A stretch of DNA of 64,000 nucleotides, taken from assembly GCF_042654245.1 (NCBI RefSeq), contig NZ_JBHSGI010000033.1, forward strand, positions 186,001 to 250,000. Direction: 5' to 3'. The position numbers and the translations under genes are program-made. Shown here piece after piece: positions 24,811-36,656 of the stretch. How positions within the stretch are numbered: the stretch's first letter is position 1; each line of letters starts with the position of its first letter. The notes beneath the pieces are model-generated. The model worked only from the letters and a program-made list of their open reading frames with translations, ran no database searches and was not told the DNA's origin. The stretch is from Seohaeicola_A nanhaiensis. Its GTDB lineage: Bacteria > Pseudomonadota > Alphaproteobacteria > Rhodobacterales > Rhodobacteraceae.

Positions 24811-25756
24811 TCTCGCGTGTCAGTTCGCCAAGGGAGGTGCCGTCGCGCGTCAGCGTGACGGTGCCCAGATAGCGCCCCGCCGGCCAGCCGCCGGCGGGGC
24901 GTTTCTTTCCGGCGGCCCGGTAAGCCTGGGCCTGATCCTTGTCCAGCGTGATCGGGGTCCGGATGACCTCGCCCTCGGGGCCGCTGATCGTGAGGGTCAG
25001 CACGTCGCCTTGTTGCAGGCCGTAACCCAGGCCGAAGATCACGAGGCCGGCGGCGTCTGTTCCAAGCCCGGTGGCAGCGGCGGTGCCGGCGCGGATGTCG
25101 TCATAGGTGGGCAGGCCGGCGGCGAAACCGGCGTCGACAAGGCCGCCCGGCGCATAGGAGGGTTCGACCTGCCAGATGTGAGCGTCGCCTTCCGCACAGC
25201 TTTCGGTGGCGTCCCGGTCGAAGGGGTCGACCGCCGTCCCGTTGTGGCGTACGGACAGATGCAGATGCGGGAACTCTGTCATCCCCGAGAGGCCGACCTG
25301 ACCGAGGACCGCCCCCTGCGCGACATGGTCACCGGGCGAAACGGTGATGCTGCCCAACTTCATGTGGCAATACTGGGTTTCCCAGCCGTCCGCATGGCGG
25401 ATCAGCACGCCGTTGCCGCATTCGCGGCCGTCGATGCCAGCGGCGGATTCCGGTGTATAGAAACGGTCGACCTCGCCGTCGCGCCGCGCGGCCACCTCGC
25501 CCGGCGCCGCGGCCAGCACATTCACCCCGGCCATCATCTGTGCGAGCGTCGGCAGGGCGATGTCGGTGCCGTCATGGTCATCATACGAGAGTGTGCCGCA
25601 TCGGTAGTCGGCGATGCCGGGGCCGGGGTCGCGGTCGACGTAGTTCTGGATGTGGCAGGTGGTGCCTGGCTGGCAATCCACCGGGAAGCCCAGAGTCAAA
25701 TCGCCCGCCGCGGCGGGCGCGGCGAGCGACAGGGCGGCAAGTGCCGCGCGAAACAT
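24797..25756 (-). CDS. M23 family metallopeptidase (secreted)
   Basis: A 319-residue protein with a short signal peptide ending AAPAAAG. The LytM-like core has DDHDGTDIALP, with the first zinc His and Asp, and EFPHLHLSVRH with the HxH motif. Zinc ligands are therefore complete and the enzyme is probably active. GNGVLIRHADGWETQYCHM supplies a further conserved His. Six Cys residues suggest disulfides in the periplasm. M23 enzymes cut peptide cross-links of peptidoglycan. About 100 C-terminal residues form an extra domain without a name I know. Its start overlaps the stop of clpA by one base, an unusual pairing that may just reflect compaction. Confidence 0.86.
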   Translation of the reverse strand: MFRAALAALSLAAPAAAGDLTLGFPVDCQPGTTCHIQNYVDRDPGPGIADYRCGTLSYDDHDGTDIALPTLAQMMAGVNVLAAAPGEVAARRDGEVDRFYTPESAAGIDGRECGNGVLIRHADGWETQYCHMKLGSITVSPGDHVAQGAVLGQVGLSGMTEFPHLHLSVRHNGTAVDPFDRDATESCAEGDAHIWQVEPSYAPGGLVDAGFAAGLPTYDDIRAGTAAATGLGTDAAGLVIFGLGYGLQQGDVLTLTISGPEGEVIRTPITLDKDQAQAYRAAGKKRPAGGWPAGRYLGTVTLTRDGTSLGELTREISLR

Positions 25757-28077
25757 CAGTCTGCGGTCAGCAGCGGCGGCTTGTTGCCCGACAGGCGCGG
25801 ATGATCCGGCCCTTCGACCTGAAGGTCGAGCTTGCCGTCCTTCACGCTGACCTTGACCACGCCGCCCTTGGAGAGCTTGCCGAACAGCAGTTCCTCGGCC
25901 AGCGGCTTCTTGATGTTTTCCTGGATGACCCGCGCGAGGGGGCGCGCGCCCATCTTGTCGTCATACCCCTTGTCGGCCAGCCATTCGGCGGCGGGCCGGG
26001 TCAGTTCGATGGACACGTGGCGGTCCATCAACTGGGCCTCGAGCTGCAGCACGAACTTCTCGACAACCTGGAGAATGACCTCTTTCGGCAGCGGCGCGAA
26101 GGTGATGACCGCGTCCAGTCGGTTGCGGAATTCCGGCGTGAAGGTGCGCTCGATCGCCGCCGTATCCTCGCCCTCGCGACGCAGTCGCCCGAACCCGATG
26201 GCCTCTTTCGCCTGTTCCGAGGCCCCGGCGTTGCTGGTCATGATCAACACGACGTTGCGGAAGTCGACGGTGCGGCCGTTGTGATCGGTCAGCTTGCCGT
26301 GATCCATCACCTGCAGCAGGATGTTGTAGACATCCGGGTGCGCCTTCTCGATCTCGTCGAGCAGCAGCACGCAATGCGGGTGCTGGTCGACGCGGTCGGT
26401 CAGCAGGCCGCCCTGGTCGAAGCCGACATAGCCCGGAGGCGCGCCGATCAGGCGGGAGACCGCGTGTTTCTCCATGTATTCCGACATGTCGAAGCGCAGC
26501 AGTTCCACGCCAAGCGTATCGGCCAGCTGTTTCGCCACCTCGGTCTTGCCGACGCCGGTGGGGCCGGCGAAGAGATAGTTGCCGATCGGCTTTTCCGGTT
26601 CGCGCAGGCCGGCACGGGCCAGCTTGATCGCACTGGCCAGGGCCACGATGGCGTTGTCCTGCCCGAAGACCACGCGCTTGAGCGAGCCTTCGAGGTCCTT
26701 GAGAACCTCGGCGTCGTCCTTGCTGACGCTCTTCGGCGGGATGCGGGCGATCTTGGCCACGACGGCCTCGATCTCCTTGGTGCCGAGCGTCTTGCGGCGC
26801 TTGCTTTCCACCACCAGATGCTGCGCCGCGCCGGCTTCGTCGATGACGTCGATGGCGCTGTCGGGCAGTTTGCGGTCGTGGATATAGCGCGCGGCCAGTT
26901 CCACCGCGGTCTTGATCGCATCGGAGGTGTAGCGCACCCCGTGATGTTCCTCGAAATAGGGTTTGAGGCCCTTGAGAATCTTCACCGAGTCGTCGACCGA
27001 AGGTTCGTTCACGTCGATCTTCTGGAACCGGCGGCTGAGCGCGCGGTCCTTTTCGAAATGCTGACGGAACTCCTTGTAGGTGGTCGAGCCCATGGTGCGC
27101 AGCTTGCCGCCCTGAAGCGCGGGCTTCAGGAGGTTCGACGCGTCCATCGCCCCGCCGCTGGTCGCGCCGGCGCCGATCACGGTGTGGATCTCGTCGATGA
27201 ACAGGATGGCGTCGCGGTGCTGTTCCAGCTCGTTCACCACGGCCTTGAGCCGTTCTTCGAAATCGCCGCGATAGCGGGTGCCGGCCAGCAGCGCGCCCAT
27301 GTCGAGCGAGTAGATCGTGGTCGAGGCCAGTACGTCGGGCGTTTCGCCGGCGACGATCTTGCGCGCCAGCCCTTCGGCAATGGCGGTCTTGCCGACGCCG
27401 GGGTCGCCCACCAGCAGCGGGTTGTTCTTGCGCCGGCGGCAGAGCACCTGAATGCAGCGCTCCACCTCGGCCTCGCGGCCGATCAGCGGGTCGATGTCTC
27501 CTTCACGCGACTTGGCGTTCAGGTCGACGCAGTATTTGGCGAGCGCGCTTTCCTTCTGTTCGCCCTCGGTGACGCCCTGATGGCTGTCGTCCTGTTCGGG
27601 CGCGCCACTGACCGGGCGGCTTTCGCCGAAAGCCGGGTTCTTGGCGACGCCATGGGCGATGAAGTTGACCGCATCATAGCGGGTCATGTCCTGCTCTTGC
27701 AGGAAGAAGGCGGCGTTGCTTTCGCGTTCGGCGAAGATCGCGACCAGCACATTGGCTCCGGTCACTTCGGTGCGGCCGGACGACTGGACATGGATCGCCG
27801 CGCGCTGGATCACGCGCTGGAACGCCGCGGTCGGCACGGCCTCGGACCCGTCGATGTCGGTCACGAGGTTCGAGAGATCCTCGTCGATGAATTCCACCAG
27901 CGTGCCGCGCAATTCGGTCAGGTCGACGTTGCAGGCCTTCATCACCCGGATCGCGTCGGGTTCGTCCAGCAGCGCCAGGAGCAGATGCTCCAGCGTCGCG
28001 AATTCATGGCGACGATCGTTTGCCAGCGCCAACGCTGCGTGAATCGCGCTTTCCAGGGTGCTCGAGAATGAAGGCAC
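25756..28077 (-). CDS. clpA: ATP-dependent Clp protease ATP-binding subunit ClpA
   Basis: A 773-residue AAA+ unfoldase. The N-terminal double Clp_N repeat begins FSSTLESAIHAALALANDRRHEFATLEHLLLALL. The first nucleotide domain has GDPGVGKTAIAEGLA and the second GPTGVGKTEVAKQLA. There is no ClpB-type middle coiled coil, so it is ClpA. It feeds proteins to ClpP for degradation. The adaptor gene clpS, which often precedes clpA, is not seen here. Upstream, a perfect RpoH-type -35 TTCAAG (minus-strand CTTGAA) is present at 28182-28187. Length and order of domains are normal. Confidence 0.97.
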   Translation of the reverse strand: MPSFSSTLESAIHAALALANDRRHEFATLEHLLLALLDEPDAIRVMKACNVDLTELRGTLVEFIDEDLSNLVTDIDGSEAVPTAAFQRVIQRAAIHVQSSGRTEVTGANVLVAIFAERESNAAFFLQEQDMTRYDAVNFIAHGVAKNPAFGESRPVSGAPEQDDSHQGVTEGEQKESALAKYCVDLNAKSREGDIDPLIGREAEVERCIQVLCRRRKNNPLLVGDPGVGKTAIAEGLARKIVAGETPDVLASTTIYSLDMGALLAGTRYRGDFEERLKAVVNELEQHRDAILFIDEIHTVIGAGATSGGAMDASNLLKPALQGGKLRTMGSTTYKEFRQHFEKDRALSRRFQKIDVNEPSVDDSVKILKGLKPYFEEHHGVRYTSDAIKTAVELAARYIHDRKLPDSAIDVIDEAGAAQHLVVESKRRKTLGTKEIEAVVAKIARIPPKSVSKDDAEVLKDLEGSLKRVVFGQDNAIVALASAIKLARAGLREPEKPIGNYLFAGPTGVGKTEVAKQLADTLGVELLRFDMSEYMEKHAVSRLIGAPPGYVGFDQGGLLTDRVDQHPHCVLLLDEIEKAHPDVYNILLQVMDHGKLTDHNGRTVDFRNVVLIMTSNAGASEQAKEAIGFGRLRREGEDTAAIERTFTPEFRNRLDAVITFAPLPKEVILQVVEKFVLQLEAQLMDRHVSIELTRPAAEWLADKGYDDKMGARPLARVIQENIKKPLAEELLFGKLSKGGVVKVSVKDGKLDLQVEGPDHPRLSGNKPPLLTAD

Positions 28078-28156
28078 GATGCGTGCTCCTCTTATAGGGC
28101 TGGGGAGGGAACAGCGGACACCGGCTCCCCCGGTCCAACCATGTCTTCATAGTGTT

Positions 28157-28187
28157 AGAGTTTGGTTGATCATTGCGGCGCTTCAAG
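28157..28187 (-). promoter_or_regulatory. Possible RpoH-type promoter of clpA
   Basis: On the minus strand, CTTGAA at 28182-28187 is followed after 16 bases by CCAAACTCT at 28157-28165. The -35 matches the heat-shock consensus, the -10 only partly. Spacing equals that of the hsp20 promoter at 54135. Confidence 0.35.
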
Positions 28188-28251
28188 GTTTTTCTTGTGA
28201 AATCCGATCACTTTTCTCCGCAGCGTTGCCGAGGCGCGCGGATTTGCGTCA

Positions 28252-29019
28252 TCAGAACCGGTCCTTCCGGGCCCGGACTTCGGCGAATACGCGGGCCGGG
28301 TCAGCGCCTTGCATCTCAAGGTTGCGCTGGAGCTCGGGGAGGTGGGCCCGCAGGAAGGGGTTGGTCGCCAGTTCAAGCGACAGTTTCGAGGGAACGGTTG
28401 GCGTGTTGCTGGCCCGGGAGCGGGCGATGGCTTCGATCCGGGATATAAGCTCGGGATTGTCCGGTTCAATGGTCCTGGCGAAACGGGCGTTGGACTCGGT
28501 GTATTCGTGACCGGAGTAGACCATGGTTTCGGGCGGCAGCGCGGCGAGCTTGGACAACGACTCCCACATTTGCTCGGGCGTGCCTTCGAACAGCCGCCCG
28601 CACCCCAGTGCCATCAGGCTGTCGGCAGTGAACACGGCCAGGCTTTCCGGCATGTGGAAGGCGATGTGGCCCACTGTGTGGCCGGAGACGTCGAAAACGT
28701 GAACGGGTTCGCCGCCGATGGTGAAGCTGTCGCCTTCGGAGACGGCAAGATCGAGCGGCGGCAGGCGCTGCGCATCGGCCTTCGCGCCGATCACCTGCGC
28801 CTTGTGGCGGTCCAGGATGCCCGGCAGGCCGTCGACGTGATCCCAGTGGTGGTGGGTCAGCAGGACATGGGTGAGTTTCCAGCCCTTTTCGTCCAGCGCG
28901 GCAAGAATCGGCCCGGCCTCGGGCGCATCGATCAGCGCGGTTTCGCCGCTTTTGGCGTCATGGGCGAGGAAGGCGTAGTTATCCTTGAGGCAGGGGATGG
29001 TCAGGATTTCAAGAGGCAT
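28252..29019 (-). CDS. gloB: Hydroxyacylglutathione hydrolase (glyoxalase II)
   Basis: A 255-residue MBL-fold enzyme. THHHWDHVDG is the complete metal motif, and GHTVGHIAF, FTADSLMALGCGRLFEG and YSGHEYTESNARFA supply the other ligands and the GloB substrate loop. NPFLRAHLPEL near the C-terminus is the helical glutathione-binding part. It hydrolyses S-lactoylglutathione to lactate and glutathione, completing methylglyoxal detoxification. The start at 29019 follows the family (MPLEILTIPCL); upstream codons in the same frame are not conserved. It is divergent from the methyltransferase gene across 67 bases. Confidence 0.95.
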   Translation of the reverse strand: MPLEILTIPCLKDNYAFLAHDAKSGETALIDAPEAGPILAALDEKGWKLTHVLLTHHHWDHVDGLPGILDRHKAQVIGAKADAQRLPPLDLAVSEGDSFTIGGEPVHVFDVSGHTVGHIAFHMPESLAVFTADSLMALGCGRLFEGTPEQMWESLSKLAALPPETMVYSGHEYTESNARFARTIEPDNPELISRIEAIARSRASNTPTVPSKLSLELATNPFLRAHLPELQRNLEMQGADPARVFAEVRARKDRF

Positions 29020-29086
29020 GGCCTTTCGCCCTTTCATGGTTAAACTGCGGCACAGGACAGCTTGGCCCATTGCCCGCGGAGCCGCA

Positions 29087-29827
29087 ATGCATCTCGACGT
29101 GCAGGACCTGCGCAACTTTTATTACCGCAGCACGCTGGGCCGTGCGGCGCAGGCGAGCGTGCGCGGGCGGCTGCTGGACATCTGGCCCGAGGCAAAGGGG
29201 CAGACGGTGGCCGGATTCGGCTTTGCCGTGCCGCTGCTGCGCCCCTATCTGGCCGATGCGCGCCGGGTGGTCGCGCTGATGCCGGCGCAGCAGGGGGTGA
29301 TGCCCTGGCCGGCGGGGATGCCGAATGTGTCGGTGCTGTGCGAGGAGACGCTGTGGCCGCTGGAAACCGGGCGGGTCGACAAGCTGGTGGTGATGCACGG
29401 GCTGGAACCGTCGGAGCGCCCCTCGGCCCTGCTGGAGGAGTGTTTCCGGGTGCTGGGGCCGGGTGGAAAGGCGGTGTTCATCACGCCGAACCGGGCCGGT
29501 GTGTGGTCGCGGTCGGACAACACGCCCTTCGGGTTCGGCCGGCCCTATACGCTGGGGCAGCTGGAGAACCAGCTGAAGGCGCATAACTTCCTGCCCGAGC
29601 GTCATGCGGCGGCGCTGTATCAGCTGCCGTCCGACCGGCGGTTCTGGCTGAAGACCGGTCCGCTGATGGAGCGCATGGGCCACCGGCTGCCGTCGCTGAT
29701 GCCGGCCGGGGCCTATCTGGTGGAAGCGAGCAAGCGGGTTCTGCCGGTCAGTGGCACGCCGGTGCGTCGCGCGATCCGGAACCCGTTGCCGGGGCTGCAG
29801 TCGGAACCCGAGACCTCGCCCATCTGA
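29087..29827 (+). CDS. SAM-dependent methyltransferase-like protein
   Basis: A 246-residue protein with a reduced class I methyltransferase fold. The motif I region reads TVAGFGFAVPLL rather than the usual acidic GxGxG. VDKLVVMHGLEPSERPSALLEECFRVLGPGGKAVFITPN matches motifs IV to VI of UbiE-like enzymes. The weak motif I may lower SAM binding. It is divergent from gloB, a pairing seen repeatedly in Rhodobacterales as I recall. The target is unknown. I chose the Met at 29087 (MHLDVQDLR) over earlier in-frame Met codons that overlap the gloB start region. Confidence 0.78.
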   Translation: MHLDVQDLRNFYYRSTLGRAAQASVRGRLLDIWPEAKGQTVAGFGFAVPLLRPYLADARRVVALMPAQQGVMPWPAGMPNVSVLCEETLWPLETGRVDKLVVMHGLEPSERPSALLEECFRVLGPGGKAVFITPNRAGVWSRSDNTPFGFGRPYTLGQLENQLKAHNFLPERHAAALYQLPSDRRFWLKTGPLMERMGHRLPSLMPAGAYLVEASKRVLPVSGTPVRRAIRNPLPGLQSEPETSPI

Positions 29828-30177
29828 TCGGGTGGCGGCCGGTGTGGCGCGCCGATGGATTCTCCGTTTTGGCCGCGGCGGGCAGGGTTCCGGCGCGAGT
29901 CAGACCATATTTCCGTCAGGAATCGCGGATCTGGCGGAAGGAAGATGGATTTTTTGTAACCTGATCCCGTGTCCAAACGGTCGCACCTTGGTTAACCTTT
30001 TGTATTGGTTGAATAAAGCTCTTCCGCGATGTTCACGAAACCGTATTGCGAGCAAAGGACCGCTCTGTTACATCGGCCCTGATTTGCGGCCCTGCCATTT
30101 TTGGCGGGGATTTGTCACGCCCCCGGAAGCCCGCGCACATCGTGGTAAACCGGGGCCAGAATGTCGGAAGGGTGGAC
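29828..30177 (+). promoter_or_regulatory. Gap upstream of the atp operon with possible promoter
   Basis: This 350-base gap holds no convincing gene. It turns AT-rich at 29950-30025. TTGGTT at 29988-29993 and TGAATA at 30010-30015, 16 bases apart, are a possible promoter of atpHAGDC. The match is modest. No terminator hairpin for the methyltransferase gene is obvious. Confidence 0.35.
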
Positions 30178-30738
30178 GTGTCCGAACCAGCTTCGATTTC
30201 CGCCGGGATAGCCGAGCGCTATGCCACAGCGGTCTTTGAGATCGCGCAAGAAAACAAGTCGCTCGAGTCGCTCGAGTCCGGTGTGAACGCATTGTCGGAC
30301 GCCCTGGCAGAAAGCGCCGATCTGCGCACGGTCATCGTCTCGCCGCTGCTGAGCCGTGAAGAGCAGGGCAAGGCGATCACCGCCGTGTCCGCCAAGATGG
30401 GCCTGGCGCCGGTGCTGCAGCAGACGCTGGGCCTGATGGCCGAGAAGCGCCGCCTGTTCGTGGTGCCGCAGCTGCTGGCCGCCCTGCGCGCCCTGCTGGC
30501 GGACAGCCGCAACGAAGTGACCGCCGAGGTCCATAGCGCCGTTGCGCTGACCGAGGCGCAGACCGAGAAGCTGGCGGCGACGCTGAGCAAGTCGGTCGGC
30601 AAAACCGTGAACATCCATGCGACCGTCGATGAAAGCCTCATCGGCGGTCTTGTCGTCAAGGTGGGCTCGAAGATGATCGATACCTCGATCCGCTCGAAGC
30701 TCGATTCCCTCCAGAATGCTATGAAAGAGGTCGGATAA
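30178..30738 (+). CDS. atpH: ATP synthase F1 delta subunit
   Basis: A 186-residue protein starting VSEPASISAGIAERYATAVFE. The end, DESLIGGLVVKVGSKMIDTSIRSKLDSLQNAM, is the conserved delta C-terminus. It joins F1 to the b-subunit stalk. The start is a GTG at 30178, preceded by GGAAGGG. The next gene, atpA, begins directly after its stop. As in other alphaproteobacteria, the F0 genes are not in this operon and are expected elsewhere on the chromosome. The identity is secure. Confidence 0.95.
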   Translation: MSEPASISAGIAERYATAVFEIAQENKSLESLESGVNALSDALAESADLRTVIVSPLLSREEQGKAITAVSAKMGLAPVLQQTLGLMAEKRRLFVVPQLLAALRALLADSRNEVTAEVHSAVALTEAQTEKLAATLSKSVGKTVNIHATVDESLIGGLVVKVGSKMIDTSIRSKLDSLQNAMKEVG

Positions 30739-32277
<1,539 letters not shown>

Positions 32278-32292
32278 GGGAGAGCTGGGCTC

Positions 32293-33168
32293 ATGCCAAG
32301 TCTCAAGGACCTCAGGAAACGGATCGAGTCGGTCAAGTCGACCCGCAAGATCACCAAGGCCATGCAGATGGTCGCGGCGGCCAAGCTCCGCCGCGCCCAG
32401 GACGCGGCTGAAGAGGCGCGGCCCTTTGCCGAACGCTTCAACGCGGTGATGGCGGGACTGGCGGCGTCGGTCGGGACGAACGACAGTGCGCCCCGTCTGC
32501 TGACAGGAACCGGCGACGACAAGACCCATCTGCTGGTGGTGATGACCGCCGAGCGGGGGCTGTGCGGCGGTTTCAACAGCAACATCTCGCGCCTGGCGCG
32601 GGCCCATGCCGACCGCCTGCGCAATGCTGGCAAGACCGTGAAGATCCTCACGGTCGGCAAGAAGGGCCGGGACGCGCTGAAACGCGACTATGCCGATCTG
32701 TTCGTCGGCCATATCGACCTGTCGGAAATCAAGCGGTTGGCCTACAGCGACGCGCAGGCCATCGCGCGAGAAGTGCTGAAGCGGTTCGACGCCAACGAAT
32801 TCGACGTGGCGACGATCTTCTATTCGAAGTTCGTCAACGTCGTGTCTCAGGTGCCGACCGCCCAGCAGGTGATTCCCGCCGCCTTCGAGGCGCAGGAAGA
32901 TACCGGCGTGTCGACGGTCTATGACTACGAACCTGGCGAGGAGGAAATCCTGGCCGACCTGCTGCCGCGTGGCGTGGCGACGCAGATCTTCAGCGCGCTG
33001 CTGGAGAATGGCGCATCGGAACAGGGCGCCCGGATGAGCGCGATGGACAACGCGACGCGCAACGCTGGCGAGATGATCGAAAAGCTGACGATCCAGTTCA
33101 ACCGGTCGCGTCAGGCGGCCATCACCAATGAGCTGATCGAAATCATTTCCGGCGCGGAAGCGCTGTAG
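32293..33168 (+). CDS. atpG: ATP synthase F1 gamma subunit
   Basis: A 291-residue protein, starting MPSLKDLRKRIESVKSTRKITKAMQMVAAAKL, the universal gamma N-terminus that forms the central shaft. The other shaft helix is at the end (MSAMDNATRNAGEMIEKLTIQFNRSRQAAITNEL). It rotates inside the alpha-beta ring and passes proton-driven torque to catalysis. It lies 15 bases after atpA, with GGGAGAG before the start. Confidence 0.97.
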   Translation: MPSLKDLRKRIESVKSTRKITKAMQMVAAAKLRRAQDAAEEARPFAERFNAVMAGLAASVGTNDSAPRLLTGTGDDKTHLLVVMTAERGLCGGFNSNISRLARAHADRLRNAGKTVKILTVGKKGRDALKRDYADLFVGHIDLSEIKRLAYSDAQAIAREVLKRFDANEFDVATIFYSKFVNVVSQVPTAQQVIPAAFEAQEDTGVSTVYDYEPGEEEILADLLPRGVATQIFSALLENGASEQGARMSAMDNATRNAGEMIEKLTIQFNRSRQAAITNELIEIISGAEAL

Positions 33169-33188
33169 AGACAAACCGGAGACGAAAC

Positions 33189-34610
<1,422 letters not shown>

Positions 34611-34623
34611 CAGGAGCGCCCTT

Positions 34624-35040
34624 ATGGCAGAGACAATGCAATTCGACCTCGTGAGCCCGGAGCGGAGCCTCGCTTCGCTTCAGGTCCGCGAGGCGCTGAT
34701 TCCCGGCGCGAACGGCGACATGGTGGCGATGCCCGACCATGCGCCGCTGATCACGACCCTGCGCCCCGGCATCCTGCGTGTCGATGGCCCGGGCGGCACT
34801 GCCGAATATCTGGTGTCCGGCGGTTTCGCCGAGATCAACGGCGAAGGTCTCTCGGTTCTGGCCGAGAAGGCCTTGCCGCTGAGCGAAGTCACCCGCGAGC
34901 ATGTCGACGAGCTGATCGCTTCGGCGCGCGAGGCGCACGAGAAGGCCCGGGAAGAGTTCAAGAACGAACCCGGTCCGGTCGACGATGCGGCCAAGCTGCT
35001 GGCCGACATGGTGGCCCTGGGCGATCACATCCGCGTCTGA
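34624..35040 (+). CDS. atpC: ATP synthase F1 epsilon subunit
   Basis: A 138-residue protein. The N-terminal beta-sandwich has QFDLVSPERSLASLQV and GDMVAMPDHAPLITTLRPGIL. The C-terminal helical part is present (EVTREHVDELIASAREAHEKA). It couples F1 to the c-ring and can inhibit ATP hydrolysis. It is the last gene of the operon and is followed by a strong terminator. The start follows AGGAG by eight bases. Confidence 0.95.
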   Translation: MAETMQFDLVSPERSLASLQVREALIPGANGDMVAMPDHAPLITTLRPGILRVDGPGGTAEYLVSGGFAEINGEGLSVLAEKALPLSEVTREHVDELIASAREAHEKAREEFKNEPGPVDDAAKLLADMVALGDHIRV

Positions 35041-35071
35041 GTCAGGTCGGATCAGGGTAAAGACAGCGAAT

Positions 35072-35098
35072 GCCGGCCCGACACGGGCCGGTATTTTT
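35072..35098 (+). terminator. Terminator of the atp operon
   Basis: A perfect 8-base stem, CCGGCCCG at 35073-35080 and CGGGCCGG at 35084-35091 with an ACA loop, is followed by TATTTTT. It begins about 30 bases after the atpC stop. Confidence 0.9.
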
Positions 35099-35165
35099 CA
35101 TTTCACGCTTTCGCCGGAATCCGTGTGTAGGTTCAGCAGGGTCAAAGCGAGGCGCCGGGGCAGGC

Positions 35166-35516
35166 ATGAAACGACTGCGCAGTCATCTTGTCGGGATCGA
35201 TCAGGGCGATCTGGTCCTGTTCGCCGATTTCGAGAATGGCGGCGACATGTGGACCGGCTCGGGGCCGCGTGAGCGGCGGCAGTCGGTGGTATTTTCCCAG
35301 GCCTTCCGGTCGCCACCGACCGTTCAGGTGGTGCCGTCGCTGTGGGACATGGACACGAAATCGGCCATCCGCGCGGAACTGGTCACAGAGAACGTGACCG
35401 AGCGTGGTTTTGACGTTGTCTTTCGCACCTGGCTCGACAGCCGTGTTGCCCGCCTGCGGGCGGGCTGGACGGCCATCGGCGAGCTGGCCGGCGAGGACGA
35501 CTGGGACGTCGACTGA
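35166..35516 (+). CDS. H-type lectin domain protein
   Basis: A 116-residue single-domain protein. VFSQAFRSPPTVQVVPSLWD, VTERGFDVVFRTWLDSRVARL and AGWTAIGE fit the H-type lectin domain first described in snail and Dictyostelium agglutinins. There is no signal peptide, so the carbohydrate-binding role seen in eukaryotes may not apply. It could be a structural or surface-sugar domain protein. It lies about 70 bases beyond the atp terminator and is convergent with prs. An unusual acidic end (GEDDWDVD) is noted. Function unknown. Confidence 0.8.
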   Translation: MKRLRSHLVGIDQGDLVLFADFENGGDMWTGSGPRERRQSVVFSQAFRSPPTVQVVPSLWDMDTKSAIRAELVTENVTERGFDVVFRTWLDSRVARLRAGWTAIGELAGEDDWDVD

Positions 35517-35532
35517 GCCGTCCGGTGCCGCC

Positions 35533-36552
35533 TCAGTCGGTGCCGTAGAGAGATTCGTAGATCGGGACGAGCGTGGCATCCTCGAACAGCGAGGAGACCG
35601 AAGTGCCGTTCCAGATGTTCAGGATCGCCTGCGCGAAGACCGGCGCAGTTGGCACGATGCGGATGTTGGAGGCGCCCTTGACGGCTTCGGTCGGCTGGAT
35701 GGTGTCCGAGATCACCAGCGATTTCATCACCGAGTTCTGCACCCGTTCTACCGCCGGGCCGCTCATCACGCCGTGCGAGATATAGGAGTGCACCTCTTTC
35801 GCGCCGTTCTGCAACAGCACCTCGGCGGCCTTGCAGAGCGTTCCGGCCGTGTCGCAGATGTCGTCGACGATCAGGCAGATCTTGTCCTGGACGTTGCCGA
35901 TCACCGTCATTTCGGCGATTTCGCCCGGTTTCTCGCGCCGCTTGTCGACAATGGCGAGGGGGGCGTTGACACGCTTGGCCAGTTCGCGCGCCCGCGCCAC
36001 GCCGCCCACGTCGGGCGAGATGATGGTCAGTTCGCTCAACTGGCTCTTGAAATGCGTGCGGATGTCCAGCGCGAAGATCGGCGAGGCATAGAGGTTGTCG
36101 ACCGGGATATCGAAGAACCCCTGAATCTGCGCGGCGTGCAGGTCCATCGTCAGGATCCGCTCGATGCCGGCGCCGACCATCATGTTGGCGACCAGCTTGG
36201 CGCTGATCGGGGTGCGGGCCTTGGTGCGGCGGTCCTGGCGGGCATAGCCGAAATAGGGGATCACCGCAGTGATCCGCGCGGCCGAAGAGCGGCGCAGCGC
36301 GTCGGCGATGATCAGCAGCTCCATCAGGTTGTCGTTGGCCGGGTTCGAGGTCGGCTGGATGATGAACATGTCCTCGCCGCGGACGTTCTCGAAGACCTCG
36401 ACAAAAATCTCGCCGTCGTTGAACCGTTCGACCCTCGCTTCGACCAGACCGGTGTGGGTGCCGCGGTGCATGGTCATCCGCCGCGCGATCGCTTTCGCCA
36501 ATGGCAGGTTGGCATTCCCAGCGATCAGCTTGGGTTCGGTCACTATTGGCAT
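35533..36552 (-). CDS. prs: Ribose-phosphate pyrophosphokinase
   Basis: A 339-residue enzyme. FNDGEIFVEVFENVRGEDMF, YFGYARQDRRTKARTPISAKLVANM and the PRPP loop IVDDICDTAGTL are present, which together identify PRPP synthase. It makes PRPP from ribose 5-phosphate and ATP for purine, pyrimidine, histidine and tryptophan synthesis. The start at 36552 (MPIVTEPKL) is family-like, whereas the same open frame runs far upstream without conservation. Length is slightly above the usual 310-320. It is convergent with the lectin-domain gene. Confidence 0.97.
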   Translation of the reverse strand: MPIVTEPKLIAGNANLPLAKAIARRMTMHRGTHTGLVEARVERFNDGEIFVEVFENVRGEDMFIIQPTSNPANDNLMELLIIADALRRSSAARITAVIPYFGYARQDRRTKARTPISAKLVANMMVGAGIERILTMDLHAAQIQGFFDIPVDNLYASPIFALDIRTHFKSQLSELTIISPDVGGVARARELAKRVNAPLAIVDKRREKPGEIAEMTVIGNVQDKICLIVDDICDTAGTLCKAAEVLLQNGAKEVHSYISHGVMSGPAVERVQNSVMKSLVISDTIQPTEAVKGASNIRIVPTAPVFAQAILNIWNGTSVSSLFEDATLVPIYESLYGTD

Positions 36553-36656
36553 GTCTGGGGTTCCCGTAGCAGCGGTAACGGAGAGATTCGTGTTATTGAC
36601 ACCGCTTAACATGGCCTTACCGTCAGGCAAAGATTGCCACAGGGAGAAACTTGCGC